Origin: Leptospira ilyithenensis
GTDB taxonomy: Bacteria > Spirochaetota > Leptospiria > Leptospirales > Leptospiraceae
Reading direction: 5' to 3'
Length of the DNA: 64,000 nucleotides
Assembly: GCF_004771005.1 (NCBI RefSeq)
Contig: NZ_RQHV01000043.1
Span: 62,001-126,000 of the forward strand
This document shows, in pieces, positions 43,204 through 52,739 of the stretch. The notes below the pieces were generated by a model that saw only the letters and a program-made list of their open reading frames with translations, made no database searches and was not told the origin of the DNA. The first letter of the stretch is position 1. Each line of letters starts with the position of its first letter. The translations under genes were made by a program, and so were the position numbers.

Positions 43204-44235
43204 TTATTTGAATCTAATCATTGTTAAAATTTCGCTTGGTATATCATTTAAGCTCGCTTGTTTTTCCACTGCACCCAGTTCAAAGGCTTCTCTGGGCATA
43301 CCGTATACTACTGAAGAAGTTGCATCCTGACCGATGGTCCTTGCGCCCTTTTCCTTCATGGCAAGCAGACCGTTTGCTCCGTCCCTTCCCATTCCGGTAA
43401 GTAAAATTCCGAGTGTCTTGGATGCAAGACCTGCTCTTGCGATGGAATCGAATAACACATCAACGGAAGGTCTATGCCCTGAAACTTTATCGAATTTTTC
43501 CACTTCCAAATACATCCTTCCCGCCAGCTTCCGCACAAGGAGGTGATGATCACCTGGCGCGAGATAGGCGGTACCGTCTTCCAAAAGATCACCGTTGGCG
43601 GCTTCTTTTACAATGAAACCGCTTGTCTGCGCAAGTCTATTTGCAAATAAAGTGGTAAAATGTTCAGGCATATGTTGAACCATAACAATCGGAGGGAGAA
43701 AATTCGGCAATTGATTCAGAATATAATCAATTGCTTGCGTTCCTCCTGTCGATGCCCCGATAGCAATGAGTTTGATTTGACTGGTCGTGGATTCATGTGT
43801 AGTAATGCGTTTTTCTGAGAGAGGAGTTCTTTGCCCAGCGATCGAACTAGAACCTATTTTTTTGATTTTATAAGTAAGTTCATTTAACATCCGTAAAAAG
43901 TCTTCTTCTGTTCCGTTAGGTTTATGAACAAAATCACTCGCACCTTTTTGCAAAGCCTTTGCGGTAGTTTGAGCACCTACCTCGGTATAGGAGCTCAACA
44001 TAATCACAGGTGTAGGAAAATTTGCAAACAACCAATCCAGAAAATCAAGCCCGCTCATTCCCGGCATTTCCACATCAAGACTGATCAAATCCGGTTTTAA
44101 AGTGGGGAGAAGAGTTTTTGCTTCTGCGGCATTGGATGCCTTACCGATAACTTTGATTTCGGAATGTTTGTTCAGTTCTTCTTCTAATACATTCCGAACC
44201 AAAGATTGATCATCGACTATTAATACCCTTATCAT
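43204..44235 (-). CDS. cheB: CheB protein-glutamate methylesterase
   Basis: CheB removes methyl groups from receptor glutamates to reset sensitivity. It is 343 residues long: a receiver domain (1-120; D54 in LISLDVEMPGMSG) and the esterase domain (about 150-340) with the catalytic triad Ser162 in AIGASTGGTQA, His188 in MVQHMPEHF and Asp285 in GMGRDGANG. The start overlaps the cheA stop by 4 bases, so translation is coupled. A CheR methyltransferase is not found in the window, although the usual partner of CheB, and must be encoded elsewhere. Confidence 0.96.
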   Translation of the reverse strand: MIRVLIVDDQSLVRNVLEEELNKHSEIKVIGKASNAAEAKTLLPTLKPDLISLDVEMPGMSGLDFLDWLFANFPTPVIMLSSYTEVGAQTTAKALQKGASDFVHKPNGTEEDFLRMLNELTYKIKKIGSSSIAGQRTPLSEKRITTHESTTSQIKLIAIGASTGGTQAIDYILNQLPNFLPPIVMVQHMPEHFTTLFANRLAQTSGFIVKEAANGDLLEDGTAYLAPGDHHLLVRKLAGRMYLEVEKFDKVSGHRPSVDVLFDSIARAGLASKTLGILLTGMGRDGANGLLAMKEKGARTIGQDATSSVVYGMPREAFELGAVEKQASLNDIPSEILTMIRFK

Positions 44236-46040
44236 CGAACAACATCATGCAACTTGGTATAGATTGATTTAACATCCAGAATCAAACTCACATTTCCGCT
44301 TCCAAGGATAGTAAAACCGCTCACACCAGTCGCGTTCTCCATAAGGCCATGCAAAGGTTTTATTACAACATTATAATTTCCGACTATTTCATCCACTTGA
44401 ATTCCGAATAAACTGCCTTCATGTTCGATGATAACAGCCAGCAAATCGGTTCCATCATATTCCAAAGGAATTCGATGGTTCAATACTTGATTAATATCGA
44501 AAACCGGGATGAATTTTCCTCTGACATCGATCACCGTCTGACCTTCATCCAAGCGGATTTTTTCTTTATCCGATAGACTGACAAATTCGCGTAACTCGAT
44601 CGTTTGAATGGTAAAGTATTTGTCTCCGATACGAACGACAGTTCCTTCCATGATTCCAAGCGTAAGAGGAATACGTAGTACAAAGGTTGTACCGAGTCCC
44701 TGTTTGGAATGAATATCGATCTTTCCACCCAGTCTTTCGATATTTTGTTTTACGATATCCATCCCGACTCCTCGTCCGGAAAGATCGGTTACTTCTTTTG
44801 CAGTTGACAAACCAGGAGCAAAAATAAGCTGAAATACTTCTTTATCCGTAAGCAAACTCGGATCGGTAGTTAAAATGCCGTGTTCAACGGCTTTCGCAAT
44901 GATTCTATCCCTATCCAGCCCTTTTCCATCATCACGAATCATAATCCAAACTTCATTTACGGATTGTTTGGCACTAAGGTAGATATTTCCTTCTTCCGAT
45001 TTCAGAGCAGCCAAACGATCATCAGGTGCTTCTATCCCATGATCAATCGAATTGCGCAAGATGTGAATGATAGGATCTGCAATCAAATCCACAATGGATT
45101 TGTCTATTTCGGTTTCTTCGCCTGATACGTACAAGCTGACCTTTTTCATAGATTTTTTCTGTAAATCCCGAATCAATCGGGACATACGCTGAAATACTCC
45201 CGAAATAGGGATCATCCTTGTGGAAAAAGCGACTTCCTGCAAGTCCGCAACGATTTTCCTAAGTCGGTTCAAAGATAGATGGAAGTCATCGTTTTTTAAT
45301 CGTTTTACAACCGCATGTTGAGTTACATTCGATTCGGCGATAACCAGCTCACCCATAAGATCCATGAGAGCGTCCAACTTTTCATTGGAAACCTTGATTT
45401 CTTTTTTCAGGAGACTGGAACGAACACATGTTAGATTTTCTCTTTCAGGCTGCGCCTGCAATTTTAGATTCGCTGCATTTTTTATAACAGGAGGATCTTC
45501 AAAAATTTCATAACCGGATTTTATAATTATTTGAGGGGCAGGATCATTAAAAATCTCATAACTGGACTTTTTATCTTTCCTAGAATCAAAGATTTCATAG
45601 GTATTTTTCAGTTTGATTTCCGCATCCGCTTTACCGAGAGATTTGATTTCACCTTGTAGAGCTTCAATCAACGTCAAGGATTCTTCTTCCAGATCGGGAT
45701 TCACTTTGGTAGCTTCAACTACCTGAAATAATTTTCTTAACTGATCGCAAGTATTGATAAGAATCTGGCATGTATGCGCACTAGGTAAAATTGATTCCTT
45801 TCTCAAAATATCAAGAAGCGTTTCGGCTTCATGAGTCACCTGAACTATCGTTTCTAATTTTAATAAACCTGCGGAACCCTTTAAAGTGTGGAAGTATCGG
45901 AATAAATTATTGATAAGCTCTTCATTATAAGAACCACCGCTATCCCATAACTCTTCAATCTCCAAGATTGCCGTTTCGGAATCCTGGATGAGATCAAATG
46001 CTTCCGGAATAAAATCGAGTAAGAGCTGTTCTCTACTCAT
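44232..46040 (-). CDS. cheA: CheA chemotaxis histidine kinase
   Basis: The core chemotaxis kinase, 602 residues, working in a complex with CheW and receptors. P1/Hpt (1-135) has H51 in RYFHTLKGSAGLLKLE. P3/P4 follow (about 215-465; VSNEKLDALMDLMGELVIAE, HILRNSIDHGIEAP, GRGVGMDIVKQNIERLGGKI), and P5/CheW-like is at about 470-600 (TIELREFVSLSDKEKI, GKFIPVFDINQVLNH). The usual P2 domain that binds CheY is not recognisable. In its place (about 145-185) stand three copies of a short motif: YEIFDS, YEIFND and YEIFED. The start has AGAG before ATG. The gene lies between mcp and cheB with very short gaps. Confidence 0.96.
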   Translation of the reverse strand: MSREQLLLDFIPEAFDLIQDSETAILEIEELWDSGGSYNEELINNLFRYFHTLKGSAGLLKLETIVQVTHEAETLLDILRKESILPSAHTCQILINTCDQLRKLFQVVEATKVNPDLEEESLTLIEALQGEIKSLGKADAEIKLKNTYEIFDSRKDKKSSYEIFNDPAPQIIIKSGYEIFEDPPVIKNAANLKLQAQPERENLTCVRSSLLKKEIKVSNEKLDALMDLMGELVIAESNVTQHAVVKRLKNDDFHLSLNRLRKIVADLQEVAFSTRMIPISGVFQRMSRLIRDLQKKSMKKVSLYVSGEETEIDKSIVDLIADPIIHILRNSIDHGIEAPDDRLAALKSEEGNIYLSAKQSVNEVWIMIRDDGKGLDRDRIIAKAVEHGILTTDPSLLTDKEVFQLIFAPGLSTAKEVTDLSGRGVGMDIVKQNIERLGGKIDIHSKQGLGTTFVLRIPLTLGIMEGTVVRIGDKYFTIQTIELREFVSLSDKEKIRLDEGQTVIDVRGKFIPVFDINQVLNHRIPLEYDGTDLLAVIIEHEGSLFGIQVDEIVGNYNVVIKPLHGLMENATGVSGFTILGSGNVSLILDVKSIYTKLHDVVR

Positions 46041-46049
46041 ACTCTCAAA

Positions 46050-47618
46050 TTAAAACCTTTCCGCAGGACCGCTGATTTCCGAGCTACCGGATTGCGGCCT
46101 CGGCTGTTGCCCGTTACCGAAGTTTGGTTGCTGATTGCCGAGCATATAGCCTGCTTTGGATCCTTTTCCGAATTCCAAAGCAATATTTTTCAACTCATTC
46201 GGATTTGAAACTTGAGAATGTTTCTTATGACTTGCCATCAATCTATTTTCATCAATCGTAACTAGCGTTCCCATGATCGTGAGTAAATGGTTTGCTTGTT
46301 CTTTCAATTCATTGGAAGTGGCAGCAAGTTCCTCCGATGAAGAAGCGGATAGTTGTGTCGTTTGATCCATTTGAGTCATAGCCAACGAAATCTGCGTGAT
46401 TCCGGCGGATTGTTCTCTCGATGCATCGGCAATGCTGGAAACAAGCTCCGCTGTTTTTTTGATACTGGGAACGATCTCTGCAATTACCCTTCCTGCTTCC
46501 TCCGCAAGAGAAACACTATTGGTAGACAATTGATTGATTTCCTGTGCGGCAACCTGACTTCTTTCCGCAAGTTTTCTCACTTCATCGGCAACAACCGCAA
46601 AACCTTTTCCATGCTTTCCGGCGCGAGCGGCTTCAATAGCAGCATTTAATGCGAGTAAGTTGGTTTGATAGGCAATCTCTTCTATGATTTTGATTTTGGA
46701 AGAAATATTTTTCATAGCTTCGAGAGTTTTCAAAACGGAGTCTTGGCCAATGGTAGCTTCCTTTGCGGAAGTAGAAGCAATTCTGTTTGTTTCCAAAGCG
46801 GATTCGGAATTTTGAGTGACGGAAGAAGACATCTCTTCAATGGATGCGGTGGTTTCCTCAATGGAAGCTGCCTGTTCACTCGCACCTTGACTCAAAGTAT
46901 AGGAAGTGGAAGACACCTGTTGCGCCGCGCTGGACACGGAAGCTGCAATTTCTACGGCGGAATTTAAGGCTTTGGTAATATTTAAAATAATCCAGGTGGC
47001 CATACCCATGCTTACTGCAACGGAGATGGCAAATAACGAGATCAAAAAAATAAATGTAGAATTATAATATTCATTCGTTTCCTTATTTACCCGATCCATT
47101 TCATCGGATGCAAAAGTCACTACCTGGTCCGCTACTTTTTCAAACTTATCTGCAAGGGGCCTGGTTATGACATTTCCAATAAGACGTGCTTCCGTGTTTT
47201 TATTTTGCAATGCCAAAGCGATGAGGGCATTTGCTTCCTTTGAATATTCAGTATAGATAGCTTTCAAATCATTTAAAAACTTCATATCCTGCTTGTTGGA
47301 AATTAGTTCCAATTTTTTAAAAAGTTCGTCAGTTTCTGTGATTTTCTCCGTTCTCATTCCGACGAGTTTTGCCATTTTAGCATCTTCCAATTCCAGAATC
47401 AGGTTTCTTTCGTTTCGATTCAACCAAACAGCTGCCGTGCGAAGGTTTAACGAAAGTTCTACTTTCCTGCTGTAAATCTCCACTATATCCGTCAGTTTGG
47501 AGTTAAAGATATTGAGTGAATATATTCCGGAAGATACACCAATACCGAGAAATACGATTAGTAATGCGAATCCTAAAATTAGTTTAGTTTTTACACTCAT
47601 GGATTTGCTATTTTTCAT
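46050..47618 (-). CDS. Methyl-accepting chemotaxis protein
   Basis: A 522-residue receptor. It has a first membrane segment (about 12-33), a periplasmic four-helix bundle-like ligand domain (about 35-185), a second segment (about 190-215), a short link ([20 protein letters not shown]) without an obvious full HAMP domain, and the cytoplasmic signalling domain (about 230-455). The hairpin tip [20 protein letters not shown] is nearly invariant and binds CheA/CheW. The C-terminal tail is Gly/Gln-rich and ends without a CheR-binding pentapeptide. It is transcribed with cheW and cheA. The ligand is unknown. Confidence 0.95.
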   Translation of the reverse strand: MKNSKSMSVKTKLILGFALLIVFLGIGVSSGIYSLNIFNSKLTDIVEIYSRKVELSLNLRTAAVWLNRNERNLILELEDAKMAKLVGMRTEKITETDELFKKLELISNKQDMKFLNDLKAIYTEYSKEANALIALALQNKNTEARLIGNVITRPLADKFEKVADQVVTFASDEMDRVNKETNEYYNSTFIFLISLFAISVAVSMGMATWIILNITKALNSAVEIAASVSSAAQQVSSTSYTLSQGASEQAASIEETTASIEEMSSSVTQNSESALETNRIASTSAKEATIGQDSVLKTLEAMKNISSKIKIIEEIAYQTNLLALNAAIEAARAGKHGKGFAVVADEVRKLAERSQVAAQEINQLSTNSVSLAEEAGRVIAEIVPSIKKTAELVSSIADASREQSAGITQISLAMTQMDQTTQLSASSSEELAATSNELKEQANHLLTIMGTLVTIDENRLMASHKKHSQVSNPNELKNIALEFGKGSKAGYMLGNQQPNFGNGQQPRPQSGSSEISGPAERF

Positions 47619-47635
47619 TTCCTATCACCTATACT

Positions 47636-48163
47636 TTAATTTGATAAAACGGTCTCTAATGCGTTAGCATCTTCTTCTTTGATGATCCTGTCGGTATTCA
47701 GAAGGATTTTGACATCATTCTTCACTTTGGCAAGAGCCTTGATAAAACGACTGCCTTCCGTCTCACTGAAACGAGGCGCCTCTTCCATTTGATTTGCATT
47801 GATTTTGATCACTTCTCTCACGGTATCCACAATCAAGCCGACCAATTGCCCGTGGATATTCAAAATGATCACGCAGGTCTTTTCCGTATAACCGATTTCC
47901 GTCATCTTGAAACGATTGCGGACATCAATCAAAGCAACAACTTTACCACGTAGATTAATCACACCTTTGATATAGCTGGGCATATCGGGGATCTCTGTGA
48001 TAGTCTGCAAACCCACGATCTCGATAATATATTTGATTTCGATTCCGTAGTTTCTTTCGCCTAACGAAAAAATCAGGAATCTACCGTCTAACGTATCTTC
48101 ATCGTCGTCAAAATCGTCCTGATCGTCGTTAAGGCGATCCATATCAAAATCAGATGCGCTCAT
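47636..48163 (-). CDS. cheW: CheW adaptor protein
   Basis: CheW couples the receptor to CheA. It is 175 residues long with the CheW SH3-like core at about 26-165: FLIFSLGERNYGIEIKYIIE, GVINLRGKVVALIDVRNRF and VIILNIHGQLVGLIVDTVRE. An acidic N-terminal extension (DDQDDFDDDEDTLD) of about 25 residues precedes it. It is the first gene of the minus-strand cluster, 17 bases before mcp; the promoter should lie in the 100 bases up to the kinase gene at 48266. Confidence 0.95.
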   Translation of the reverse strand: MSASDFDMDRLNDDQDDFDDDEDTLDGRFLIFSLGERNYGIEIKYIIEIVGLQTITEIPDMPSYIKGVINLRGKVVALIDVRNRFKMTEIGYTEKTCVIILNIHGQLVGLIVDTVREVIKINANQMEEAPRFSETEGSRFIKALAKVKNDVKILLNTDRIIKEEDANALETVLSN

Positions 48164-48265
48164 TCTTTACCAACTTGTGACATAATTATTTAAAATAAAG
48201 ACTTTCGGGTTCTATTCTCATCAACATTGAGATGGAAAGCAATCATCTTTGCGAAACTCATCAAT

Positions 48266-49528
48266 TTACTTACTGGCAATGGGAAACTCCAGAGAAACAC
48301 AAACTTCTGATCCTACTTTGGAATAGATATTGGATTGAATCACATTGAAATAAACCCGAGCGTTCATATCTTCTATCACTTTTTTCACAATCGCAAGCCC
48401 CAAACCAAGACCGAATTCTTCCGCATCATAACGTTCATCCACTGCTCTACTCAATCGGTAGAAAGGCTGAAACAAAACAACTTCTTCCGACTTTTTATAA
48501 TCCAAATTTTGGATGGCCGGATAAGCGGGTGGATTCATTACCTTGATGATAAAATGACTTTCCGAACGCATAAAAAGAACAACAATCGTTGATTTGTCCG
48601 TAGAATACTTCATAGCGTTGATTAAAACTTCCCTGACTACGTTGCGAAGAGCATGTTCGTTGATCAAAACATAGGATGAATCCGCATTCTTGAGAGTAGA
48701 CACGATTAGATCCTGTTTTTTGATGGCGAGCATGGGTTCTAAGTTTTTTTGTTCTTCTTCAAAGTACTGCATGATTTCCTTTAAAGATTTTTTTTCCTGC
48801 GCGGATTTGGTTTCTTCAAAAATTAACTGAGCTTTGGCGAGAGTCTCTACCAATTTTTTAGTACTTCTAAAGTTCTCTTCCACCATTTCCAAATGAGTCA
48901 AAGGAACAGTTGCGATTTTTTCTTCCTTTTTGGATTTCCTGAGCATAGCTCCGATCGAAGTCACCAAAGCACCTAAGCCCGAACCTTGCATCAAAGAAGT
49001 ATTCAGATTGGGAAGAGCTTGCTCCATCCACTGCTTATTTCCTCCCTTTCCTCCGATCTCTTGACGCCAGTTGAAGATTTGAATGATTTCTTTATGCAAA
49101 TTTTCCTCATATTCAATGAGGGTGCCTTGCTTCTCCAGAATCTCAAACATCTGTTTCTCAATCCCTTTGTATTTGGTGATGTTTAAACCCGAGAACAGAA
49201 TGAACAGTTGTGCGGAGCTGGGAAAACGGATCGGTGAAATCTTGACAAAATAGGTTTCATCGTCCACGCGATATTCATCTTGAAACACTTCACCGTTCAA
49301 AGCGTTCCTAAAATGAGCTTCCCAGTGACTACGATAACTTTGTGGAACTTCAAAAATGGTTTTACCAACGAATGCATCCGAATGATAACCTCTCGCCAAG
49401 TAATCTTTTCCGGTAATGAGTAGGAATTGCAAATCTTCGTCTAAGATAGCGTAGTTTCCATACGGAAGTGAACTAAGTACTAATTCTAAGTATGGTGCTG
49501 TTTCGGATTCCCACGTGTTTATGTTCAT
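48266..49528 (-). CDS. PAS-GHKL ATPase protein with unusual middle domain (paralogue 1)
   Basis: A 420-residue cytoplasmic protein. It has an N-terminal PAS-like domain (about 20-135; NYAILDEDLQFLLITGKDYL, HFRNALNGEVFQDEYRVDD), a helical linker (about 135-170), a conserved middle block (about 170-250; LPNLNTSLMQGSGLGALVTS, then HLEMVEENFRSTKKLVETLA) and a HATPase_c domain (about 290-418; VREVLINAMKYSTD, FGLGLGLAIVKKVI). The usual HisKA dimerization helix is absent; the His in PLTHLEMVEENF might be the phospho-acceptor. It is closely related to the protein at 50375 and lies 103 bases upstream of cheW. Confidence 0.85.
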   Translation of the reverse strand: MNINTWESETAPYLELVLSSLPYGNYAILDEDLQFLLITGKDYLARGYHSDAFVGKTIFEVPQSYRSHWEAHFRNALNGEVFQDEYRVDDETYFVKISPIRFPSSAQLFILFSGLNITKYKGIEKQMFEILEKQGTLIEYEENLHKEIIQIFNWRQEIGGKGGNKQWMEQALPNLNTSLMQGSGLGALVTSIGAMLRKSKKEEKIATVPLTHLEMVEENFRSTKKLVETLAKAQLIFEETKSAQEKKSLKEIMQYFEEEQKNLEPMLAIKKQDLIVSTLKNADSSYVLINEHALRNVVREVLINAMKYSTDKSTIVVLFMRSESHFIIKVMNPPAYPAIQNLDYKKSEEVVLFQPFYRLSRAVDERYDAEEFGLGLGLAIVKKVIEDMNARVYFNVIQSNIYSKVGSEVCVSLEFPIASK

Positions 49529-49711
49529 GTGTACAAATTGTATCTTTTGATTATTTTGGACGAACTGAAATCAAATTTCCTGAGGGCAAAGATTAATATG
49601 ATATAATAAAAAAATCAAGTATTAAACCAAAATCCTAACATTATATAAGGCTTGAAACAAGGATCCGAAACGATTGAAAGTAAGCAAGTATGAGCATACG
49701 TTGAAACAATT

Positions 49712-49993
49712 TTAATCGGAATATTTCGAATGGAAAGAATGCTGTAAAAGAAAGAATCTCACAACCAAACATAAATTCGAAACACCAGCCCAATTTATTG
49801 ATAAGGTATCCGAATGATGAAAGGCATTTAACATTCCGGCACGTGCAAAACAGCCGGCCCTGAAAGTTAAAAGTGGAACTAGGATAATTACTAAAATAAA
49901 AAAGAACTTTGTTATCTTTATTGAAGAGGAATCTATTTTTATTCGTCTAAAATACCCAGACAACGCAAAGGAATATAAATCAGATAATCTCAT
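49712..49993 (-). CDS. Small hypothetical membrane protein (doubtful)
   Basis: A 93-residue frame with one hydrophobic segment (FFFILVIILVPLLTF, about residues 31-45) and no family resemblance. A weak GAGAT precedes the ATG. It may be a chance frame: the region between the kinase at 49528 and the regulator at 50108 is otherwise non-coding. No repeats or other structure were seen there. Confidence 0.3.
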   Translation of the reverse strand: MRLSDLYSFALSGYFRRIKIDSSSIKITKFFFILVIILVPLLTFRAGCFARAGMLNAFHHSDTLSINWAGVSNLCLVVRFFLLQHSFHSKYSD

Positions 49994-50052
49994 TTTTTAT
50001 CTCTATGTTAAAGTATAACGTAATTTACACGCCAATTATGTCGACGTCTTTT

Positions 50053-50073
50053 ATGACGTATCTTTATCGTCAT
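50053..50073. promoter_or_regulatory. Dyad upstream of the XRE regulator
   Basis: ATGACG-TATCTTTAT-CGTCAT is a perfect six-base inverted repeat 35 bases upstream of the regulator's ATG. TTAC-ACGCCA (near 50024) and TGGCGTAA (50073-50080) form a wider imperfect pair around it. Small XRE repressors usually bind such sites at their own promoter. Confidence 0.45.
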
Positions 50074-50107
50074 GGCGTAATTGTCTAATTTTTTCTAAAA
50101 TATAGTT

Positions 50108-50371
50108 ATGGATTATGTAACATTTCAAGAAAAGGTCTGTCGGCGAATCAAAGATTTGCGTTTAGAGAAAAAGATGACTCAAGAGGAAGTTTCCGGCCTG
50201 GAAATGGGTGTTAGAGCTTATCAGAGGATTGAATCAGGCGGAAACGCTCCCAATCTTCAAAGCCTTTTCAGAATTGCAAATGCCCTGGGAGTTCACCCTA
50301 GGGAAATATTGAATGTTCCATTAACGGAAGATTTGCAAATTAAGAAAAAAAATATCACAAATTCCAAATAA
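50108..50371 (+). CDS. XRE-family helix-turn-helix regulator
   Basis: An 87-residue DNA-binding protein with a Cro/C1-type helix-turn-helix (about 8-66): RRIKDLRLEKKMTQEEVSGL, MGVRAYQRIESGGNAPNLQS and LFRIANALGVHPREIL. The short tail is basic (KKKNITNS). It is a single-domain repressor, probably dimeric; a dyad lies at 50053-50073. It converges on the kinase gene at 50375 with 3 bases between the stops. The target is unknown. Confidence 0.9.
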   Translation: MDYVTFQEKVCRRIKDLRLEKKMTQEEVSGLEMGVRAYQRIESGGNAPNLQSLFRIANALGVHPREILNVPLTEDLQIKKKNITNSK

Positions 50372-50374
50372 AAA

Positions 50375-51724
50375 TCAAATAATCGGAAATTCCAAAGTGA
50401 TGCAAATTTCGGAAAGAAGAGAGTGCTGGCTATCGGATCGCAGTACATTTTTATAAATTCCCGATTGGATAGAATTGATATGAATATGACCTTTCATATC
50501 TTCTATTACTTTTTTAACAACTGCTAGCCCAAGCCCCAGACTGAATTCCTCTTTTTCGTATCTTTCATCGACAGTTTTGTTCAACCGAAAAAAAGGCTGA
50601 AATAAAGCCAAGTCTTCCGCTTCTTTGAAATTCAAAGATTGAATGCTGGAATCATTTGTCGGATTGATAAATTTGATGATAAATTTCCCTTCCGACATAA
50701 GAAAAAGAACTATAATGCTGATCCCATCCGGGGAGTATTTCATAGCATTGATTAATATTTCCCTAACAGCTGTTTTAAGAGTATTCTTATTGATATTTAA
50801 AAAATATTCTTTGGTATTTTTAAGTATGGAAACAACGACATTTTGTTTTTTGATAGAAAGCATGCCTGTCAAACTACGACTTTCTTCTTCAATTAAATCT
50901 ATCACATCCTGCAAATCAACTTTCTCAGACAAAGAACTTGTTTCTTCAAAGAGAACTTGTGCATCCGCGAGAGATTTTACTAATTTTTTAGTACTCTTAA
51001 AATTCTCCTCCACCATTTCCAAATGCCGAAGAGGCACCATTGCATGAGTTTCCGATTTTTCAGCCTTTCGAAGCATCGCACCCATTGATGTAACAAGACC
51101 GCCTAACCCTGAACCTTGCATAAGGCTGGTATTTAAATTCGGCAGTGCTTTACGCATCCAAACTTTGTGCTTCCCTTTGCCTTCCATTTCCCTACGCCAA
51201 TTGAAAATTTCAATTATCTCCCGAAACAATTCTTCCTCATACTCGATCACCAAGGATTGTTTTTCTAAAATATCATTCAGATTGCTCTCCGTTAGCTTGT
51301 GATTTGGAGAATGAAAACAGGAAAGTAGGATATATTTTTTTTCTGATTCGCTAGTATTTGTAACATCCCGACTCTCATCAGGCAGCGATAGCGGAGATAT
51401 GGTAAATGAATATAATTCCTGTCTTATGATGCTATTTTTCTCGTAAGGCACACCGTTCAGTGCGTTTCGAAAAGATGTGATATCAAGATTGGAATCTGAG
51501 AAAAACGGCAAACCGAGAATCTCTTCGAGATCCTTGTCGATCATTCCGTCCTTATAGAAATCGTCGATAGCAAAGTCTTTTCCCGCAATAATTTTACACC
51601 TCAGATTTGAATCAAATATCGCATAACTGCCTCTAGGTATAGTATCAAGTACATGTTTTAAACTTTTATAGAAATATAATTCATTCAGCAGCGGTTTAAA
51701 TTCCGATTCAAAAGAGACATTCAT
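50375..51724 (-). CDS. PAS-GHKL ATPase protein with unusual middle domain (paralogue 2)
   Basis: A 449-residue cytoplasmic paralogue of the protein at 48266. The N-terminal PAS-like part (about 25-150; SYAIFDSNLRCKIIAGKDF, FRNALNGVPYEKNSIIR) is more diverged. The middle block (about 185-265; LPNLNTSLMQGSGLGGLVTS and HLEMVEENFKSTKKLVKSLA) and the HATPase_c domain (about 310-447; VREILINAMKYSPDG, FSLGLGLAVVKKVIEDMKG) match well. No classical H box is seen. Its separation from the chemotaxis genes by the small regulator at 50108 suggests duplication with later divergence. Confidence 0.85.
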   Translation of the reverse strand: MNVSFESEFKPLLNELYFYKSLKHVLDTIPRGSYAIFDSNLRCKIIAGKDFAIDDFYKDGMIDKDLEEILGLPFFSDSNLDITSFRNALNGVPYEKNSIIRQELYSFTISPLSLPDESRDVTNTSESEKKYILLSCFHSPNHKLTESNLNDILEKQSLVIEYEEELFREIIEIFNWRREMEGKGKHKVWMRKALPNLNTSLMQGSGLGGLVTSMGAMLRKAEKSETHAMVPLRHLEMVEENFKSTKKLVKSLADAQVLFEETSSLSEKVDLQDVIDLIEEESRSLTGMLSIKKQNVVVSILKNTKEYFLNINKNTLKTAVREILINAMKYSPDGISIIVLFLMSEGKFIIKFINPTNDSSIQSLNFKEAEDLALFQPFFRLNKTVDERYEKEEFSLGLGLAVVKKVIEDMKGHIHINSIQSGIYKNVLRSDSQHSLLSEICITLEFPII

Positions 51725-51812
51725 TTCATCATCATCAGTAAAACATAATATTATATCTCACAATCAAAATACTAACGTTTGCTACCAAATACAGCAAAAA
51801 GGACAGGACATA

Positions 51813-52739
51813 TTACGGATTGGATTGGATAATTTGCGGATTCTGTTTTTGTCGGAATTCCGAAGGAGTGATTCCTATTTCTTTTTTAAAAAAACGGGTA
51901 AAATATGCAGAATCATGAAAATTCAATTGAGAAGCAACATCTGAAATTCGAGCATCGGTATATTCTAATAATCTACGTGCTTCCCGGGTTACATTTTCCT
52001 TTATAAAGTCAGAAGCGGAACGACCCGTTACTTCTTTAATCGTATCATTTAAATGTCCCGGAGTGACTTCCAATTTCGATGCATAATATTGGACTGAACG
52101 AATCTCTCCTTGCGAACCTTGCAAAAGAGAAATAAAATCATAAACAATTCGATTCACCTTGGTCGGCAATTCCTGAAATGGCAATATATTACAGCGACCG
52201 GCGAATAACAGTATCAGTTCGGTAAAATTTTTGATGATAGCCTTTTCCAGTTTTGATCCCAAATTCCATTCTTCTTTTAAAAAATGAAAACTATTTTGTA
52301 TGGAAGAACAATCTTTGATATTTAAAATCACCGGAGTCTTTGTCCTGAAAAAAGTGGGGTATTTGTAAAAGGACCCTATTTTTCCTGACCCGAACAGAAA
52401 GGACTCCTGAAACTTGATGGAAACTCCTTGTGTAATTTTGTTCCACTCACACTGATGAGAAAGATAAGGAGGCAGATAAAACAAATTTTGTTCAGAAATC
52501 ATATAAATACGGGAATCTATTTCGATTTTAGCCTCTCCTTTTGTGACAAAAACTAAAGTAGAAAAGTTATGAGTATTTAAGGCGGTCCATTTGAAATTTT
52601 CAGCAGACGGATTTTCAAAAATACAAATTGAAAAATCTTCGTCCTCTGACGCACCCATATCCTCTAAATTAAATATCTTAAGTTTGCGATGTGCCACCAA
52701 ATGACTCATAAAGAAATGAATTCTATGCTTCCTAAACAA
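51813..52739 (-). CDS. AraC-family transcriptional regulator
   Basis: A 308-residue regulator with an N-terminal cupin-like sensing domain (about 20-160; STLVFVTKGEAKIEIDSRIY) and a C-terminal AraC double helix-turn-helix (about 205-300; VQYYASKLEVTPGHLNDTIK, ISDVASQLNFHDSAYFTRFF, KKEIGITPSEFRQKQ). AraC proteins of this type often bind a small aromatic or sugar ligand. The first 11 residues (MFRKHRIHFF) may not be used: a second ATG at codon 12 begins MSHLVAHRK. It stands alone; its target is unknown. The last 8 codons (NPQIIQSNP) contain an 18-base stretch repeated 1.2 kb away. Confidence 0.9.
   Translation of the reverse strand: MFRKHRIHFFMSHLVAHRKLKIFNLEDMGASEDEDFSICIFENPSAENFKWTALNTHNFSTLVFVTKGEAKIEIDSRIYMISEQNLFYLPPYLSHQCEWNKITQGVSIKFQESFLFGSGKIGSFYKYPTFFRTKTPVILNIKDCSSIQNSFHFLKEEWNLGSKLEKAIIKNFTELILLFAGRCNILPFQELPTKVNRIVYDFISLLQGSQGEIRSVQYYASKLEVTPGHLNDTIKEVTGRSASDFIKENVTREARRLLEYTDARISDVASQLNFHDSAYFTRFFKKEIGITPSEFRQKQNPQIIQSNP

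Noticed and set aside
46353..46967. Plus-strand frames rich in Gly, Ser and Phe opposite mcp
   Set aside because: They are antisense shadows of the highly conserved signalling domain of the chemoreceptor and have no independent support.
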